In this document: positions 1 through 7,140 of the stretch, piece after piece | Layout: every line of letters starts with the position of its first letter | How positions within the stretch are numbered: position 1 is the first letter of the stretch | IMG/VR virus record: IMGVR_UViG_3300044729_003256 | Coordinates: 1 to 35,473 of that record | Length of the DNA: 35,473 bases | From: a virus | Reading direction: 5' to 3' (one strand) | Notes under the pieces: generated by a model | Databases searched by the model: none | What the model was told of the DNA's origin: nothing | The model's input: the letters and a program-made list of their open reading frames with translations, nothing else | Position numbers and translations under genes: made by a program

Positions 1-244
1 TGCCTGCCACTGAGTAAACATCGCCCTGTACCGGTTCACTCTCCAATCTAATATTCCACGTGTCTTTGATGGCTACGAACTTGCGACCACGGATATCAAT
101 CTTGATAGGACTCTTGAACACCTTGGGCTCGCGTTCGCCCTGTGCAACAAAGGCAAACATCTTGCTCCGGCTGTCGTTCAAGAGATAGCAGTGATTGCGC
201 TCAACACCATCTTTCCACTCAGTGGTTTCTTGGAACCAAGGCAT
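1..244 (-). CDS. hypothetical phage protein, 3' end outside window
   Basis: The ATG at 244 overlaps the stop of the preceding 41-aa gene (TGATG), so the two are translationally coupled. The frame stays open to the window edge, giving 81 codons that begin MPWFQETTEWKDGVERNHCY. The visible part is soluble, with alternating charged and hydrophobic residues and no signal peptide or membrane segment. I do not recognise the family. It belongs to a minus-strand run of very small genes behind the promoter at 570-598. The reading frame is inferred from the coupling and from the absence of stops. Confidence 0.6.
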   Translation of the reverse strand, partial: MPWFQETTEWKDGVERNHCYLLNDSRSKMFAFVAQGEREPKVFKSPIKIDIRGRKFVAIKDTWNIRLESEPVQGDVYSVAG

Positions 245-369
245 CAGCGAGCCACCTGTGTGGAAATCTGCTTGACCTGATCAACACCACGATCCAAAAT
301 CTTGGCCATGCCTGCAAAGCCCACGGTGGCCACAATAATGCCCACTATGATACCAGAGAAAAAGTTCAT
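244..369 (-). CDS. small single-pass membrane protein (41 aa)
   Basis: This 41-residue protein starts MNFFSGIIVGIIVATVGFAG. It has one hydrophobic segment at about residues 4-22, then a short charged tail (KILDRGVDQVKQ). The ATG is preceded by a strong GGGAGG ribosome binding site and overlaps the stop of the upstream gene (ATGA). It also couples through TGATG to the gene that follows. Tiny membrane proteins like this are common among phage host-takeover genes. No specific function can be assigned. Confidence 0.7.
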   Translation of the reverse strand: MNFFSGIIVGIIVATVGFAGMAKILDRGVDQVKQISTQVAR

Positions 370-539
370 GCTGCCTCCCGCAGAGCATAGTTATTGGTCA
401 CATTGAACATGTTTACTCGCTGCCAATGCCAGACCTGATTACAGGTATGATACACTGGACCCACGCGAACCTCTGAACCATCGGCAAACTGTAATTGGGT
501 CTGCCATCCGCCTATCACACTGACTGTGGTTACTTTCAT
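366..539 (-). CDS. small hypothetical phage protein (57 aa)
   Basis: The start at 539 (MKVTTVSVIGGWQTQLQF) is chosen because AAGGAG lies 6 bases upstream. An in-frame start 10 codons further upstream would place the ribosome binding site inside the gene. The product is a beta-rich, soluble small protein that reads like a small barrel (QLQFADGSEVRVG). It is the first gene after the promoter at 570-598, and its stop overlaps the next ATG (ATGA). I do not recognise a family. Confidence 0.7.
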   Translation of the reverse strand: MKVTTVSVIGGWQTQLQFADGSEVRVGPVYHTCNQVWHWQRVNMFNVTNNYALREAA

Positions 540-569
540 GTTTGGCTCCTTGTTGTTCACTATACCCAT

Positions 570-598
570 ATTATAACAAAATGGGTCTTTTTGGTCAA
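570..598 (-). promoter_or_regulatory. sigma70-type promoter, TTGACC-17-TATAAT
   Basis: The minus strand reads TTGACC (593-598), a 17-base spacer, then TATAAT (570-575), about 30 bases upstream of the ATG at 539. The leader that follows (ATAGTGAACAACAAGGAG) is nearly the same as the one after the promoter at 1171-1199, which suggests duplicated promoter/leader units. Confidence 0.85.
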
Positions 599-816
599 CT
601 CAATTGTTCAGCTGCCTGTCTTGCAAGTTTTGCAACAGCACGATTCGCAGCTTCTTGAGAATTGGTAAATGCATAATCATCGCTGAAACTGTTGAAGCCA
701 TGGTACAGAGTCCACTCGCCATCCTGTAGCCATTCTACACGAATGTCATAGGCTGTGTTCATGGGATCACCAGCATGTACGATACGAACCTGTCCAAAAT
801 CTTTTGCAATACGCAT
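595..816 (-). CDS. small hypothetical phage protein (73 aa)
   Basis: The start at 816 (MRIAKDFGQVRIVHAG) is preferred over the ATG two codons upstream, because GAGGAG abuts that first ATG but lies 6 bases from this one. The upstream gene's TGA overlaps this ribosome binding site (TGAGGAG). The N-terminal half looks like a compact beta sheet (RVEWLQDGEWTLYHGF) and the C-terminal helix is rich in Ala, Gln and Arg. It is probably an early accessory gene. The family is not recognised. Confidence 0.7.
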   Translation of the reverse strand: MRIAKDFGQVRIVHAGDPMNTAYDIRVEWLQDGEWTLYHGFNSFSDDYAFTNSQEAANRAVAKLARQAAEQLS

Positions 817-826
817 GGTCATCTCC

Positions 827-1141
827 TCAAGCCCACTCTAGTTCTTTTGCCGGATAAACAATCCGACCCTCATACTCCAACTGGTCACGCTCGTATTGGG
901 TAAGGTAGTCGTCGTCAACGAGCTCCCAGTCTGCGATTGTTTCTGTGATGTAGTCGCTGGCTTTCTCAATCTGCTCGCGCACTGCCATCACCGTTGCAAT
1001 TGCGGCGCTTGGGAGAACATCTCGTACAACGTACTCGTCACCGCCCTTGGCCTTCCAATAAGCGTCCTTACCGGTACCAAGAGTACCGTCTTCGTTCCAA
1101 GCATAATTCTCGTAAACCTGGGTATAGATCACTAGCTTCAT
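827..1141 (-). CDS. conserved small phage protein (104 aa)
   Basis: The product starts MKLVIYTQVYENYAWNEDG and is acidic and aromatic-rich. It has a WKAKGGDEYVV segment that I associate with small phage proteins of unknown function. AAGGAG lies 5 bases before the ATG. The gene sits directly behind the strong promoter at 1171-1199 and its stop overlaps the next ribosome binding site, so both form one early-type unit. There is no signal peptide or membrane segment. Confidence 0.8.
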   Translation of the reverse strand: MKLVIYTQVYENYAWNEDGTLGTGKDAYWKAKGGDEYVVRDVLPSAAIATVMAVREQIEKASDYITETIADWELVDDDYLTQYERDQLEYEGRIVYPAKELEWA

Positions 1142-1170
1142 TTTTGCTCCTTGTTATTCACTATGACTCT

Positions 1171-1199
1171 ATTATAGCAAATGAGCGAATTTTGGTCAA
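1171..1199 (-). promoter_or_regulatory. sigma70-type promoter, TTGACC-17-TATAAT
   Basis: TTGACC (1194-1199), 17 bases, TATAAT (1171-1176) on the minus strand. Immediately upstream of the -35 is an AGCAACATTTTG-like stretch (1206-1217 region) that also appears before the promoters at 7141 and 28668. Confidence 0.85.
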
Positions 1200-1210
1200 A
1201 TCTGGGCAAA

Positions 1211-1231
1211 ATGTTGCTGATTCTGCAACAT
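1211..1231 (-). terminator. possible terminator hairpin after the 1254-1694 gene
   Basis: A 7-bp perfect stem (ATGTTGC/GCAACAT) with a 7-base loop is followed on the minus strand by a short TTTT run. It lies 23 bases after the stop at 1254 and directly before the promoter at 1171-1199. The T run is short, so part of the signal may belong to the promoter-upstream box instead. Confidence 0.35.
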
Positions 1232-1253
1232 TTGTTGCTAAAATGCAAACAGT

Positions 1254-1694
1254 TTAGAGCATGGGCTGCAACAACCAGCCCTGTCCGCTGACCTTGTGCA
1301 ACCAGTGATAGAAAGGTACCACGCTGTCAAATTCCCATCGTGAGCCTGCGGTGATTTGATTGGGAGTAATCAGTTTCATGTTGCTGTGCTGTAGCACCCA
1401 GGCAGTGACTTCTTGGCCGTCTACCCAGATGCCTTCAAAGTCTATGCCAGTGGCAAACAGATTGTGATTGGCTGCAGGCGTATCGGGATCCTCCACCATG
1501 ATGGTGATGTAGAACTTGGATTGGGCTGCTGCATAGTGTCGCACTGTCATGGTCTCATAGACTCGTTGCATCATGACCGGAGTGTGATTGATGTACACAC
1601 TGACCAAGGGCCAATCCCCGCCCATCAGCGGTGACATCTTGATCTCCACGAGGGGAGAGTAGTCAATAGCCTGAAGTTCTGAGTAGGTCAGCAT
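1254..1694 (-). CDS. hypothetical protein downstream of the radical SAM gene (146 aa)
   Basis: The ATG at 1694 (MLTYSELQAIDYSPLVEIKM) is the first conventional start. The frame can be extended to a TTG at 1748, deeper inside the upstream gene. The chosen start overlaps the radical SAM gene by 32 bases, implying coupled translation. The protein is beta-rich and soluble (PLVSVYINHTPVMM, KFYITIMVEDPDTP) and has the look of a carbohydrate-binding or jelly-roll-like fold, which is an impression only. Pairing with a radical SAM gene makes it a candidate substrate or accessory protein. No family is recognised. Confidence 0.65.
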   Translation of the reverse strand: MLTYSELQAIDYSPLVEIKMSPLMGGDWPLVSVYINHTPVMMQRVYETMTVRHYAAAQSKFYITIMVEDPDTPAANHNLFATGIDFEGIWVDGQEVTAWVLQHSNMKLITPNQITAGSRWEFDSVVPFYHWLHKVSGQGWLLQPML

Positions 1695-2940
1695 ATTGGG
1701 GGAGATAATCAAACACAGAGTTGCCACGATTGTGATCCAGTCTGGCAAGATATCGTGCTAGGTCTGGCAAGCGATGGCTTTCGTCCGGTGCGGTACGTAG
1801 ATAATCACAGTAACTGGCAAGGTCTTGTGTGAGTTGAGCGCGAGTCTGGTGGGGATCACGGGTGTTGATAACCTGTGACTGAGTCTTGGGTCGCTGCTGA
1901 TACCAGGCCTGCATGGCATCGGCTATTTGCTGTCTCACGGTCTGTGGCAGTACAGTGGGACGCATGAACGCAGGACTTTCCAAAAAGTTGCAACTTTCTA
2001 CCGGCAAATTGTTTTTCCAGGCATAGTCATAAACCGTCAACACATTGGCCACTGACAAGCAGGTGGGTGTGGTTCTAAGCTGGCCGTACCAGCCCCGATG
2101 CAATATCAAGTCGCGCCAGCGATCCAGATTCATCATCACTGTGTCTATACGGCTGGGCCAACGCACATAGTCATTGACTGAGTCCAGGCACTCCACACTC
2201 ATGCCCACATGAACATCCTGAAATTCTATCAAAAGATCCAAGATGTCTTGGTCCCAGGTTGTGAGATTGGTAGTGAATCCCAGGGTTATGGTGTTGCTGC
2301 GTGATGTTGCAACCAGTTCCTTGAGTATGGTGCGGAAGGCCGGAGTGATCAAGGTTTCGCCGCCAATGAAGTGCAGATATTTCACGGGAGATTGGTCAAG
2401 AGCTTCAATGAATCTAGCGACCAGTTCAGGGTCACTGCTCCAATTGGCAGCCGGCAGTTGGTCAATCATGCCCAGTCGAAGATACTCAGCGGCCAATTTG
2501 CTGCTGGCTTCGGGCACACAAAACACACAGGCACTATTGCAGTGGTTGCCAAGATGCACTTGCCAATCCTGTGGCATCTGCTGGGTATCGCCCTGTTGAT
2601 CAACACTGTGCATGAACACCGGATGCCAATCACTGTTGAGCACAGTGGGCACAAAATGGTCTGTGCGAACGCCAGTCTTGAGCAGTTGCTTCTGGCGACC
2701 ACTGACTTTGCCGTGCTGTTCCATGACATGGCACGAGCTGCATCCGGGAGGTTGTTGCCCCTGTAACAGTTGCTGACGCACCGGCGCCATGTGCTGCTGG
2801 AAGAACTGTTGCGGAGAGATTTCCCGGATGTTTGAGTTCACCGTCGGTGAACCAAAATTCCACCTACAATAGTCCATGGTGCCATCATTGAGCACCTGCA
2901 TGTGGAACCATGGACTGCTGCAGAAGTGTTTTTCAATCAT
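1663..2940 (-). CDS. twitch-type radical SAM protein
   Basis: The product is 425 aa from the ATG at 2940. Residues 134-141 carry the radical SAM CxxxCxxC motif (HCNSACVFC), which binds the 4Fe-4S cluster that cleaves SAM. A GGE-type motif follows (FIGGETLITP, ~191-200). The N-terminus has further cysteines at 7, 25, 67 and 70 in a CSSPWFH...YCRW...CSSC pattern, typical of twitch/SPASM-like proteins that bind an auxiliary cluster. No peptide substrate can be read from sequence. Another ATG at 2985 would overlap the start codon of the divergent gene; neither start has a clear ribosome binding site. Such enzymes occur in large phages, but their function is unknown to me. Confidence 0.85.
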   Translation of the reverse strand: MIEKHFCSSPWFHMQVLNDGTMDYCRWNFGSPTVNSNIREISPQQFFQQHMAPVRQQLLQGQQPPGCSSCHVMEQHGKVSGRQKQLLKTGVRTDHFVPTVLNSDWHPVFMHSVDQQGDTQQMPQDWQVHLGNHCNSACVFCVPEASSKLAAEYLRLGMIDQLPAANWSSDPELVARFIEALDQSPVKYLHFIGGETLITPAFRTILKELVATSRSNTITLGFTTNLTTWDQDILDLLIEFQDVHVGMSVECLDSVNDYVRWPSRIDTVMMNLDRWRDLILHRGWYGQLRTTPTCLSVANVLTVYDYAWKNNLPVESCNFLESPAFMRPTVLPQTVRQQIADAMQAWYQQRPKTQSQVINTRDPHQTRAQLTQDLASYCDYLRTAPDESHRLPDLARYLARLDHNRGNSVFDYLPQYADLLRTSGY

Positions 2941-2983
2941 GTGTTGATTGTGATAAGTACAAATTATAGTTGATTTATCAATC

Positions 2984-4543
2984 ATGCGCGATATCCTAAA
3001 CAAACTAGTCACAATATCTGAATCAGTGGGCTTGGCCAACCGAAAACCCGGCGAAGTATTTGCCAATGATCAGGGCAATGAAATCCGTTTTCAACAGGTG
3101 GACTTCTACCCACAGGGTGGCGGCCGCTATGAAGATGGCAATCAAATGCAACAGGCCATGGACGAAGTTATTGAAATCATTGGTGTTTTGCCACAGAAAG
3201 TCAACGCATACAACCCAAGATATTTGTCATTTGGTGTTGCACAGTTCATTGATTCGCGTGGCAAGCCCATGGCTTTCATGAAGTTCTACCCCGAAGTCAA
3301 GGCCGATCCCCGAGCCAATGCCTGGGATAATCAAACCGGACTGCCCGGATATCGCTATCGTGGTCGTGCCGCTGTGAAAACACAGAGTTCAGCCACACCA
3401 CAAGACATTCTCACCAAATTGGATGATCTCACTGCTGCAGACATAGTAAATCAGGTTGCGGCCAAATTCCCCAACAGCAGCCTGGTCACTGTGACTCAAC
3501 ACATTGCACAAGGCGGCGAATTGCCCTACACCTTTGATGCTCCTGCAGAAATGGACATATCAGCATTTCAAGACTATTTTTGCGAACTGTTGCAGCCCAT
3601 GGCACTTCAGACCGGTCAATACACCGGAGAAGCCTCAGACGCAGCAGAAGTTTTCTTGCCGGGCACAGGATTTGCCGACACCTTGATCAGTTTTGGAAAA
3701 AACAAGACCGAAGGACTCAGCGACAGCATAATGACAGCCGCAGATGGCCGAAGCATCAAGGTCAGCAGCAAAGGTGGTAGCGGAGCTGCTGCCAGCAGCA
3801 AGAACATTCTTGATGCCTATCAAGAACTGCAAAAGTCACCCAATAATCGACGACTGTTGAAAACTTTGCAGGACACCACAGCCTTGATTCAAACCATGGT
3901 GGAGGCTGGACAACACGGTGCTCCGCTGGAACTGGGTTTACAGTACGGTATTATATCATCCAAGGACAGTGATTACATCAAAGCTCTGCGAGGTACTTCG
4001 CCTAAACCATTGGCGTCACTCAAAGACGTCTCTGTCATGGGCAAGGATCCCAGCAAAAATCTTTTGAAGTTGGCCAACTCACGCACCACAAAAACGCCAG
4101 AAAAAGTCAACCTCTATTTCCATCTCATGGCCGCAGTGGCACAAAAGGTGGTTGATCATATCAACGAACACACCAGTTTTGGCAAGGACGCTGCTGTGAT
4201 ATTGAACCACAGTGCCTTGATACAGATGTACTCACAGGTCAAGTCCTCAGGTGATAGTTGGACTTTGCAGAAGTTTTCTACCAAATGGCCAGGCAGTCTG
4301 GTCACAGGTGTGGCACTGGATGCCAAGAAAAACTACATGAGCACCAACATCAAAGGCAATTTTACCTTTGTATTGAATCCCACCAAACAAGATCTCAAGC
4401 CAGACACCGGTCAAGATGACAGTGACACAGACAGTGATCAAGACAAACCAAAGAAAACCCGGCTGCAGGGGCCGGGAGTGAAAGCTGCCAAAACAGCAGC
4501 CGCTAAAGATACGCCGCAGGTGCTGGGACGCAAACGCCGTTGA
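2984..4543 (+). CDS. conserved T4-type phage protein, nuclease-like core (519 aa)
   Basis: The start MRDILNKLVTISESVGLANR matches my memory of a family found in marine T4-like phages. Residues ~1-200 form a conserved domain (VDFYPQGGGRYEDG). A central segment reads GLSDSIMTAADGRSIKVSSK followed by GG and an Ala/Ser-rich loop; the spacing of acidic residues and Lys resembles a PD-(D/E)xK-like core, which is inference. The C-terminus (~480-519) is a charged, low-complexity Asp/Lys/Ala tail. There is no Shine-Dalgarno. It diverges from the radical SAM gene and ends exactly where the convergent clpP ends (4543/4544). Confidence 0.75.
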   Translation: MRDILNKLVTISESVGLANRKPGEVFANDQGNEIRFQQVDFYPQGGGRYEDGNQMQQAMDEVIEIIGVLPQKVNAYNPRYLSFGVAQFIDSRGKPMAFMKFYPEVKADPRANAWDNQTGLPGYRYRGRAAVKTQSSATPQDILTKLDDLTAADIVNQVAAKFPNSSLVTVTQHIAQGGELPYTFDAPAEMDISAFQDYFCELLQPMALQTGQYTGEASDAAEVFLPGTGFADTLISFGKNKTEGLSDSIMTAADGRSIKVSSKGGSGAAASSKNILDAYQELQKSPNNRRLLKTLQDTTALIQTMVEAGQHGAPLELGLQYGIISSKDSDYIKALRGTSPKPLASLKDVSVMGKDPSKNLLKLANSRTTKTPEKVNLYFHLMAAVAQKVVDHINEHTSFGKDAAVILNHSALIQMYSQVKSSGDSWTLQKFSTKWPGSLVTGVALDAKKNYMSTNIKGNFTFVLNPTKQDLKPDTGQDDSDTDSDQDKPKKTRLQGPGVKAAKTAAAKDTPQVLGRKRR

Positions 4544-5101
4544 TTAGATCATGGCCACATGATCACAGATGTGTAGTTGCTTGGCTTCTTGGGCATCTAA
4601 CCAAACATCTGTGGGCGGAAGAAGTTTTTGCTTGATGGTGTCTTGATCAAGACCAGTGCATTCCTGATACAGCTGAACCATGCGTCGTTGTGTGAGTTCA
4701 AATTCTTTGATCGTGGCAAACAGCTCATGTGCTTTGCCATCGCTGCCCCAACTGAACTGATGACTCAAGATGCTGGTGTTAGGTGTTAACACACGTCGAC
4801 CCGGCGCACCGGCCAAAAATATCATGAGCCCTGCTGAGGCTATCTGACCCAGGCCCACAGTTTTCACTGGGATTCGGCTGCTGCGCATGACATCAATAAG
4901 GGCAAAGGCAGCAGAAACATCACCACCTTCGCTGCACAACATCAGCAAAAGTTCTTTGCGACGTTTTCGAGTTACAAAATTTTCTTGCAGGATCCACTCG
5001 ATTGCAGGCTTTACTGTGTCTGTGCTGACCTCACCCATGAGCACAAACATGCCATTGTCTTGCAGAGTTGGAGTTGGGTTATCAGTGTCTGGGGTAGCCA
5101 T
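4544..5101 (-). CDS. clpP: ClpP-like serine protease subunit
   Basis: The product is 185 aa from the ATG at 5101, close to mature bacterial ClpP length. The catalytic triad is visible: Ser89 in GQIASAG, His114 in LSHQ and Asp165 in PTDVW, with spacing close to E. coli ClpP. The EGGDVSAAFAL stretch is the conserved substrate-channel segment. ClpP forms tetradecamers and degrades proteins fed by ClpX or ClpA; this phage also encodes ClpX and ClpS. An alternative ATG at 5119 lies inside a 9-bp hairpin, so the downstream ATG is preferred. Neither start has a strong ribosome binding site. Confidence 0.93.
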   Translation of the reverse strand: MATPDTDNPTPTLQDNGMFVLMGEVSTDTVKPAIEWILQENFVTRKRRKELLLMLCSEGGDVSAAFALIDVMRSSRIPVKTVGLGQIASAGLMIFLAGAPGRRVLTPNTSILSHQFSWGSDGKAHELFATIKEFELTQRRMVQLYQECTGLDQDTIKQKLLPPTDVWLDAQEAKQLHICDHVAMI

Positions 5102-5109
5102 AGTGGAAA

Positions 5110-5131
5110 ACAGGTGCATTGCTGCACCTGT
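5110..5131 (-). terminator. GCAA-loop hairpin with T run before clpP
   Basis: On the minus strand a 9-bp perfect stem (ACAGGTGCA/TGCACCTGT) is capped by a GCAA tetraloop and runs into TTTTCC. It lies 19 bases after the LPP20-like gene stop and encloses the upstream candidate ATG of clpP (5119). It may terminate the lipoprotein transcript, hide the clpP start, or both. Confidence 0.6.
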
Positions 5132-5149
5132 GCTGCTAGAGTTTATATA

Positions 5150-5707
5150 TCATCGCTGATCCATTTCGCGGAACACTTCTGTGCCGCGTTGGTTGGCCTG
5201 CTCTTGCGCACGTAGATTGTCTTTGCGTTTTACAATGGCATTGGCATCGCCAGTGGGCAAGGCCACCAGCACATAGCTGCGGAAACGAGTGCCTTCGGCC
5301 ACACGCTTGACTTCCACAGTTTCAACCCCAGAAATGTCTACTTTACGACACATGCTACGAATAGCCATTTCGCTGCTTTCTACCGAAGTGTCTGTGAGAT
5401 CGTTACGATACACAGTGCTGCGCTGATCCACTTCACCGCCTGCAGCCATACAGATCTTGCCATAGGCCATGACCTTGGCCTTGTTGTCTGCCATGGTAAA
5501 GTCAGAGCTGGTTGCAGTGCCATTGGCATAAACCGCAGCGTTGCTCTTGGGCAGTTCGTTCATCCACTTGGGTGCCTTGTCAATGGCACGTTCGGTGTAG
5601 CGTTCTTGCCGTGTGCGCTCGTCTTCGGCACGGCGCTGATAGGTATCGGTGCTGCTGCAACCCACCACAGTCATGGCAACCAAACTGGTACATAAGAGTC
5701 GTTTCAT
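5150..5707 (-). CDS. LPP20-like outer-membrane lipoprotein
   Basis: The product is 185 aa starting MKRLLCTSLVAMTVVGCSST, a type II signal peptide with lipobox VVGC, so Cys17 should be lipidated. An Arg/Glu-rich helix (~22-45) is followed by a domain (APKWMNELPKSNAAVYANGT, then a helix and beta strands) that resembles the LPP20 lipoprotein family. The start is fixed by AAGGA upstream, which overlaps the entericidin-like gene's stop. It ends before a hairpin and clpP. The role is unknown; lipoproteins delivered by a phage may alter the host surface or exclude other phages (inference). Confidence 0.8.
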   Translation of the reverse strand: MKRLLCTSLVAMTVVGCSSTDTYQRRAEDERTRQERYTERAIDKAPKWMNELPKSNAAVYANGTATSSDFTMADNKAKVMAYGKICMAAGGEVDQRSTVYRNDLTDTSVESSEMAIRSMCRKVDISGVETVEVKRVAEGTRFRSYVLVALPTGDANAIVKRKDNLRAQEQANQRGTEVFREMDQR

Positions 5708-5715
5708 GTTAGTCC

Positions 5716-5838
5716 TTAGCGATTTTTGATCCACTCACCGGCCTTTTGTAAATCAGTGCCAGCACCACTCACAGCACCGCCCATGGTACCACATCCTGTC
5801 AGGGCAGCAACAAAAACAAATACCACAAAAGATTTCAT
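5716..5838 (-). CDS. entericidin-like small lipoprotein (40 aa)
   Basis: The sequence starts MKSFVVFVFVAALTGCGTMG: a short signal peptide with lipobox LTGC (Cys16), then a mature peptide of 25 residues with GAGTDLQKAGEWIKNR. This pattern fits the entericidin EcnA/EcnB family, small lipoproteins linked in E. coli to a stress-regulated antidote/toxin pair. GGAGG lies 5 bases before the ATG and the promoter at 5848-5876 immediately precedes it. It leads a two-lipoprotein unit with the LPP20-like gene. The family call rests on a short motif, so it is moderate. Confidence 0.75.
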   Translation of the reverse strand: MKSFVVFVFVAALTGCGTMGGAVSGAGTDLQKAGEWIKNR

Positions 5839-5847
5839 ACAGCCTCC

Positions 5848-5876
5848 ATTTTACACACAGTGTCAAAATTTGTCAA
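5848..5876 (-). promoter_or_regulatory. sigma70-type promoter, TTGACA-17-TAAAAT
   Basis: TTGACA (5871-5876), a 17-base spacer and TAAAAT (5848-5853) on the minus strand. The -10 lies 9 bases before the entericidin-like ATG, and the -35 lies within the end of the upstream coding sequence. The -10 is so close that the GGAGG ribosome binding site sits at or next to the predicted transcript start. Confidence 0.7.
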
Positions 5877-6432
5877 CCACTACCCAACCATCATCGGCCA
5901 CTTGACATATCACACCCTGATAGGTATAGATGTCACGATCCTTGAACGCACTTTCCAAAAACCATCGGCATTGAGTTCCGTTGTGCCAAAAGCGATTGGG
6001 AAACTCTGGGTGCGGTCTAAATTGGTGCAATCGTCCCTGACTACCAACGCTGGTGTTGCGCAGAGTCAGACTGTCTGTGGCGTCATTGCACACCAGCACC
6101 TGCTGAGATGCCACAGTGGCTGGACGCAGTTGGTTGCGCAGAGTCTGTTCTGCTCGTTTCATGGCCACAGCACAGGCTTCTTCGCGTGGACGATCGCCGG
6201 GCCAATCGTACTGACCTGTGGCCCAGTGCCAAGTGTCGTCAACTCTGGCGCGAAAGTTTACAATGCACCGCTGTCCGCCGTCAGGAACAGGCACCACTTC
6301 GCGTCGGATGTTGCTGCGTTCCTGTACCACAACCACAGCATCAGTCACAGTGCGATCCTGCATCACACATTCGGTGGTCCAGGCTGTCAAGGGAAACATC
6401 AACAGCACTGCTGACTTAATCAATTGCCGCAT
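5863..6432 (-). CDS. secreted cysteine-containing protein (189 aa)
   Basis: An N-terminal Sec signal (MRQLIKSAVLLMFPLTAWT) is followed by a mature domain with cysteines near residues 22, 56, 87, 114, 154 and 175, consistent with disulfides in the periplasm. Trp-rich stretches (DDTWHWATGQYDW, DDGWVVVDKF) suggest a compact binding domain. The ATG overlaps the end of the preceding lipoprotein gene by 13 bases. The family is not recognised. Context is a run of exported proteins, pointing to an envelope role such as exclusion or lysis control (inference). Confidence 0.7.
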   Translation of the reverse strand: MRQLIKSAVLLMFPLTAWTTECVMQDRTVTDAVVVVQERSNIRREVVPVPDGGQRCIVNFRARVDDTWHWATGQYDWPGDRPREEACAVAMKRAEQTLRNQLRPATVASQQVLVCNDATDSLTLRNTSVGSQGRLHQFRPHPEFPNRFWHNGTQCRWFLESAFKDRDIYTYQGVICQVADDGWVVVDKF

Positions 6433-6770
6433 AGTGATAACCTGTAGAGTTTGTCATTGACATACATGTTGTTATTGCCCCAACCCACGCTTTGATCCAT
6501 GTCATAGGCCGCGGGATTGGTCCACATACGCCAGGGCTGAAACATCAATCTAAACCTGGCTGCCAGCTCTTCGTCGGGCGTGGTGCGCATGCTCTGCAAT
6601 TGCTGTACCTGACTTTGTTTGTCAGCACACACAATTTGATAACGGTTGAGGTCTTCCACGTGCATGGGCACTCGAGCACGATCTGGTGCTGTGGCACAAC
6701 CGCTACACAGGCTGACAGTTATAACGCACAGACCAAAGACGCTTTTTGATAATGGCTTGATTGATTTCAT
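6420..6770 (-). CDS. lipoprotein of unknown function (116 aa)
   Basis: The start MKSIKPLSKSVFGLCVITVS leads into the lipobox LCSGC, giving a lipidated Cys near residue 25. The mature part has a helix (VPMHVEDLNRYQIVCADKQS) with a second Cys and an aromatic segment (RLMFQPWRMW). The ATG lies within the previous lipoprotein gene (68-base overlap) and has no clear ribosome binding site, so expression probably depends on coupling. A start 6 codons upstream is possible but would delay the signal peptide. Confidence 0.65.
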   Translation of the reverse strand: MKSIKPLSKSVFGLCVITVSLCSGCATAPDRARVPMHVEDLNRYQIVCADKQSQVQQLQSMRTTPDEELAARFRLMFQPWRMWTNPAAYDMDQSVGWGNNNMYVNDKLYRLSLCGN

Positions 6771-6960
6771 ACTGTTTTTGGCTTTCAAGTGAACTGCGAG
6801 GAATAGCAGCCTGTGTTTCCAACCATCTCAGGGTGGCCACACGATTGGCACAGTCATTGGGCATGACCTGCACTGCCGCAGGGTCTATCATGCTCACGGG
6901 CTGACTGGCGCAACCTGTGAACAACACTGCACTGGCTAATATCAATGCAAGATTCTTCAT
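6703..6960 (-). CDS. small lipoprotein (85 aa)
   Basis: The product starts MKNLALILASAVLFTGCASQ, a textbook lipoprotein signal with lipobox FTGC (Cys17). The mature region is helical (NDCANRVATLRWLETQAAIP) with two more cysteines, one at the C-terminus (YNCQPV). AAGGA lies 11 bases upstream, inside the ArfA-like gene, whose stop is one base before this ATG. This fits an operon starting at the promoter 7141-7169. Function is unknown. Confidence 0.75.
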   Translation of the reverse strand: MKNLALILASAVLFTGCASQPVSMIDPAAVQVMPNDCANRVATLRWLETQAAIPRSSLESQKQYEINQAIIKKRLWSVRYNCQPV

Positions 6961-6961
6961 G

Positions 6962-7111
6962 TCAAAACCAGTCCTTGCGATGTTTGTCGCGACGTTGATA
7001 TGTCTTGCGATTTTTTTCCTGGCGACCACGAAAAGGTGACACCGGGCTGTAGAGTTCAATGGCACGACGTCGAGTTCGGGGCACTGTGAATTGTAGAGTT
7101 GTGTTTTTCAT
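6962..7111 (-). CDS. ArfA-like basic peptide (49 aa)
   Basis: A highly basic peptide with the core RRAIELYSPVSPFRGRQEKN, then RKTYQRRDKHRK. E. coli ArfA, the alternative ribosome-rescue factor that recruits RF2 to stalled ribosomes, has a very similar order (NAIEAL...PLFRQRVEKNKKGKGSY...RKGKH). The match in spacing of AIE, FR, EKN-K and Y-R-KH is what I rely on, from memory. It could instead be one of the small basic phage proteins of unknown role. No ribosome binding site is seen before the ATG, which lies 30 bases behind the -10 of the promoter at 7141-7169. It leads the lipoprotein cassette. Confidence 0.6.
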   Translation of the reverse strand: MKNTTLQFTVPRTRRRAIELYSPVSPFRGRQEKNRKTYQRRDKHRKDWF

Positions 7112-7140
7112 AACAAGTGAAAATCCCAATCAATGTACGT

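Noticed and set aside
5860-6414. 184-aa open frame on the plus strand
   Set aside because: It is antisense to a secreted protein with signal peptide and coupled neighbours; composition looks like a shadow frame.
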